Shown: positions 11,861 to 13,598 of the stretch, one piece after another | Layout of the letters: each line of letters opens with the position of its first letter | Numbering within the stretch: the first letter of the stretch is position 1 | Assembly: GCA_947489925.1 (NCBI GenBank) | Contig: CANLFK010000046.1 | Location: forward strand, 1 to 13,598 | Source: Candidatus Caenarcanales bacterium | GTDB lineage: Bacteria > Cyanobacteriota > Vampirovibrionia > Caenarcaniphilales > Caenarcanaceae | Reading direction: 5' to 3' | Length of the DNA stretch: 13,598 nt | Position numbers and translations under genes: made by a program | Notes under the pieces: model-generated | What the model saw: only the letters and a program-made list of their open reading frames with translations | What the model was told of the DNA's origin: nothing | The model's database searches: none

Positions 11861-11865
11861 CTAAT

Positions 11866-12804
11866 TCATAGTTTTATAAGCTTGGGTTTAAAGTACTTCG
11901 TAAATTTTTCAAGATTATCTTTGAACCATGAAAACTGATTTGACCAGTCGTTTTTATTTGAAAAGTCTGCATTTGATTTCAATATTACAGCACACATTTT
12001 TCGTCCGTCCATTTTGTCCCAAACTAAATCTTTATTTATTTCTGTTAGCGAGTTTTCATAAGCAACTTGATAAAGCTTTTCATAATTCTCTTTTGCTTGT
12101 TCACCTGTTATATTGAACCAAATGCTTATAGATTTGTCACGGGAGTTAACTGTTGCCGTAAGATGAAAGTTACTTTTACCGATGGCAATATTTGTCCAGT
12201 GTTGAAGCAACGGACTTTGCATTTTAACAAAGCTTTTATTGTCTTCCATATAATCTTTAAGCCCTTTCCAATATTCTTGCTGTAAAAGTTTTATCTCTGT
12301 CACTGGTTCTACTGAGGCAGACTTTTTAACTTGTTTAGTCCAGTCATTGGGTTTTGAGACTATGCTAAACATCGGTGCTGGCATTGAATCACCAATTTTA
12401 TAAAGTTCAATTTCAATACCAAAGAATGTAAAAGTGTCGTCTGTAATTCTGTTTAGCCAGTCCAGAGCCGCCCTATGTTCTTCTGTAAATTTTTGTGCAA
12501 TCCAAATTATAGTTACAGCATCAAGACCTGCGGCATAGGTCATCAATTGCCCAAGGTGAGTATGATCTGTTCTTTCAAGTTGATTTTCGATTAGAACATA
12601 ATGATCGTTTATAGTATCTTTGCAGAGAATATCCGCACTAAAAGGTCCAACACTTTCTTCTTGACTTTGGACTTCGAGTTCAATTCCAATAGTTTCACTT
12701 AAAAGCTGGATATTTTCTTCTCGTGCCAACCAAGGAGTAAAGTCAATCGCTTCATGCTTCCAATAAGTTCTTAAATCTAATTTGCTAAGTCGTCCTAATG
12801 TCAT
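11866..12804 (-). CDS. DUF4268 protein with PD-(D/E)xK nuclease-like N-terminal domain
   Basis: A 312-residue protein. The N-terminal half has the nuclease-like core VGPFSADILCKD (Asp58), then YVLIENQLERTDHTHLGQLM, a motif in which ENQ (73-75) stands where other PD-(D/E)xK enzymes have ExK; in this family E-N-Q appears to be the norm. The C-terminal half (about residues 155-312, PNDWTKQVKKSA, the region with WFNITGEQAKENY) fits the DUF4268 domain. Members are found in accessory regions and suspected of DNA cleavage or defence, without proof. The TAGAAT box five bases before the ATG suggests another leaderless transcript. It is divergent from the AAA ATPase gene, sharing an 84-base promoter region, and convergent with the recombinase. 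Confidence 0.8.
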   Translation of the reverse strand: MTLGRLSKLDLRTYWKHEAIDFTPWLAREENIQLLSETIGIELEVQSQEESVGPFSADILCKDTINDHYVLIENQLERTDHTHLGQLMTYAAGLDAVTIIWIAQKFTEEHRAALDWLNRITDDTFTFFGIEIELYKIGDSMPAPMFSIVSKPNDWTKQVKKSASVEPVTEIKLLQQEYWKGLKDYMEDNKSFVKMQSPLLQHWTNIAIGKSNFHLTATVNSRDKSISIWFNITGEQAKENYEKLYQVAYENSLTEINKDLVWDKMDGRKMCAVILKSNADFSNKNDWSNQFSWFKDNLEKFTKYFKPKLIKL

Positions 12805-12852
12805 AGACTATTCTAAAATATTCAACTACCAATTTTCCTTTTAATTGAATAC

Positions 12853-12858
12853 TATAAT
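12853..12858 (+). promoter_or_regulatory. -10 box TATAAT upstream of the AAA ATPase gene
   Basis: A perfect TATAAT 30 bases ahead of the ATG at 12889. There is no convincing -35 box and no ribosome site before the ATG. Confidence 0.35.
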
Positions 12859-12888
12859 CTATTTATAACTAGACTGCAAAAAATTATA

Positions 12889-13598
12889 ATGCACAGAAGT
12901 ACTTTAAATCGTTTACCAGAAAAGAAGTTTAAAGATATTGTAAAAATTTGTTGGCAAGTTATTTGGCATAATTTCCTGTTTCCAAAGTTAAACCGACTAC
13001 AAACAAAAAACAACCCAAAAATACAGCCAGCCTTACAAAAATTACATTTACAAGCAAATACTCTTAAAGGTGAACTTAGCGTTTTAGAGGCTGATCTTGA
13101 ATCTTTGCCTTATATTACTGGCTCAATCAGAGAACAACAAAAACCATCACTAAAAGACCCTAATAAAATCAATCTTTATCATACTCTCCGCTGGTATGAA
13201 CAAGGAATCCGCAAAGAAAAACATTTATCAAAAATCAAAAGAAAAGACGGAGATTTAACTTTAGAAGAGGCTAAAACTTTACTTGCCAATGCTGATAGAG
13301 CCAATTCTTTACAAAATGAAATTAAAAGCCGTAAACAAAGTTTAAAGCGAATTGAAGACAAACTCACAGTTTTAGTAGGTCGTCCAGTAGAAATAAATGA
13401 ACCGCTAAAAGAAATTGTTAATAATTCACTGATTGGAAGAGATAAAGAGTTTGCTCAATTGCAAAGTAATTTATTACATAATATTTCTACTCTTTTACTC
13501 GGTGAACCTGGTATCGGGAAAAGTTATTTAGTTAAAAGCCTGACTGACAGCCAAACTAGACCAGTTCTTTGGATTGAAAACTTAAAAGCGGTTCGTAG
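12889..13598 (+). CDS. AAA-type ATPase with N-terminal coiled-coil region, 3' end beyond window
   Basis: The frame is open from the ATG at 12889 to the right edge (236 complete codons). Residues 1-40 are basic and aromatic (KICWQVIWHNFLFPKL); 45-70 and about 125-165 are charged helices likely forming coiled coils (LQKLHLQANTLKGELSVLEA; EEAKTLLANADRANSLQNEI). From residue 181 an ATPase domain begins: LIGRDKEFAQL, then the Walker A motif LLGEPGIGKS with GEPGIGKS at 205-212. The GRDKE box before Walker A is typical of AAA_16/ORC-like and STAND-related ATPases, which act in signalling, replication or defence. The part that would show Walker B and the effector is missing, so the role is open. Confidence 0.8.
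   Translation, partial: MHRSTLNRLPEKKFKDIVKICWQVIWHNFLFPKLNRLQTKNNPKIQPALQKLHLQANTLKGELSVLEADLESLPYITGSIREQQKPSLKDPNKINLYHTLRWYEQGIRKEKHLSKIKRKDGDLTLEEAKTLLANADRANSLQNEIKSRKQSLKRIEDKLTVLVGRPVEINEPLKEIVNNSLIGRDKEFAQLQSNLLHNISTLLLGEPGIGKSYLVKSLTDSQTRPVLWIENLKAVR

Noticed and set aside
12067..12285. Plus-strand frames opposite the DUF4268 gene
   Set aside because: They lie wholly in DUF4268 coding sequence and show no family features.
13179..13367. Minus-strand frame within the AAA ATPase gene
   Set aside because: It is antisense to a long frame with a Walker A motif and has no supporting features.
1..13598. tRNA, rRNA or a complete insertion sequence
   Set aside because: No cloverleaf or rRNA-like sequence and no transposase frame with terminal repeats was seen by eye; a tRNA or IS search would settle this.

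Overview
The window is AT-rich accessory DNA, most likely from a plasmid or an integrated plasmid-like or genomic island of a diderm bacterium. The mobile-DNA signature rests on a ParA partition ATPase with a small partner gene, a small serine recombinase, at least four toxin-antitoxin-type loci, a solitary or type III-like DNA methyltransferase, an XRE/ImmA regulator and no housekeeping genes. A TolC-like protein suggests an outer membrane. The taxon cannot be fixed from the sequence; very low GC, short GC-rich palindromes inside genes and cyanobacteria-like small proteins (DUF2188, DUF2442, the 42-residue protein) are compatible with Cyanobacteriota relatives or Rickettsiales-like hosts, but this is only a guess.

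Layout. 1-2207 (minus strand): DUF2188 protein, NYN-domain nuclease, then an N6-adenine methyltransferase running off the left edge. 2208-3343: divergent promoter region with two matching operator-like sites, then a plus-strand XRE/ImmA-type metalloprotease regulator. 3344-3741: no intact gene; it holds a GC-rich repeat in a decayed reading frame, then a near-perfect 24-bp palindrome and a -10 box. 3742-5108 (plus): HicA-like/HicB-like pair, then a Phd + ribbon-helix-helix + RelE operon. 5159-5743: single-pass coiled-coil membrane protein of unknown role. 5773-6744 (minus): TolC-like coiled-coil protein and a secreted YGSKYS-repeat protein. 6727-7782 (plus): DUF457 membrane hydrolase with a C-terminal extension. 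7848-8608 (plus): Phd antitoxin, three 10-bp repeats, RelE/ParE-like toxin. 8605-9131 (minus): 42-residue acidic protein, DUF2442 protein and a small upstream frame. 9174-9530: four-helix membrane protein. 9595-10730 (minus): small putative centromere-binding protein and ParA. 10733-10935: 29 contiguous 7-bp units abutting the parA start codon. 11162-11860: serine recombinase. 11866-12804 (minus): nuclease-like DUF4268 protein. 12889-13598: AAA ATPase cut by the right edge.

The most striking item is the uninterrupted heptad array upstream of parA next to a small protein with a possible ribbon-helix-helix segment. This resembles the organisation of delta-omega type partition systems, where an RHH protein coats unspaced 7-bp heptads, but the heptad sequence and the partner protein here are different. 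A second theme is a family of short palindromes (core CCCC-TTTA-GGGG) sitting inside open reading frames. A third is several promoters whose -10 box is so close to the ATG that the mRNA would be leaderless.
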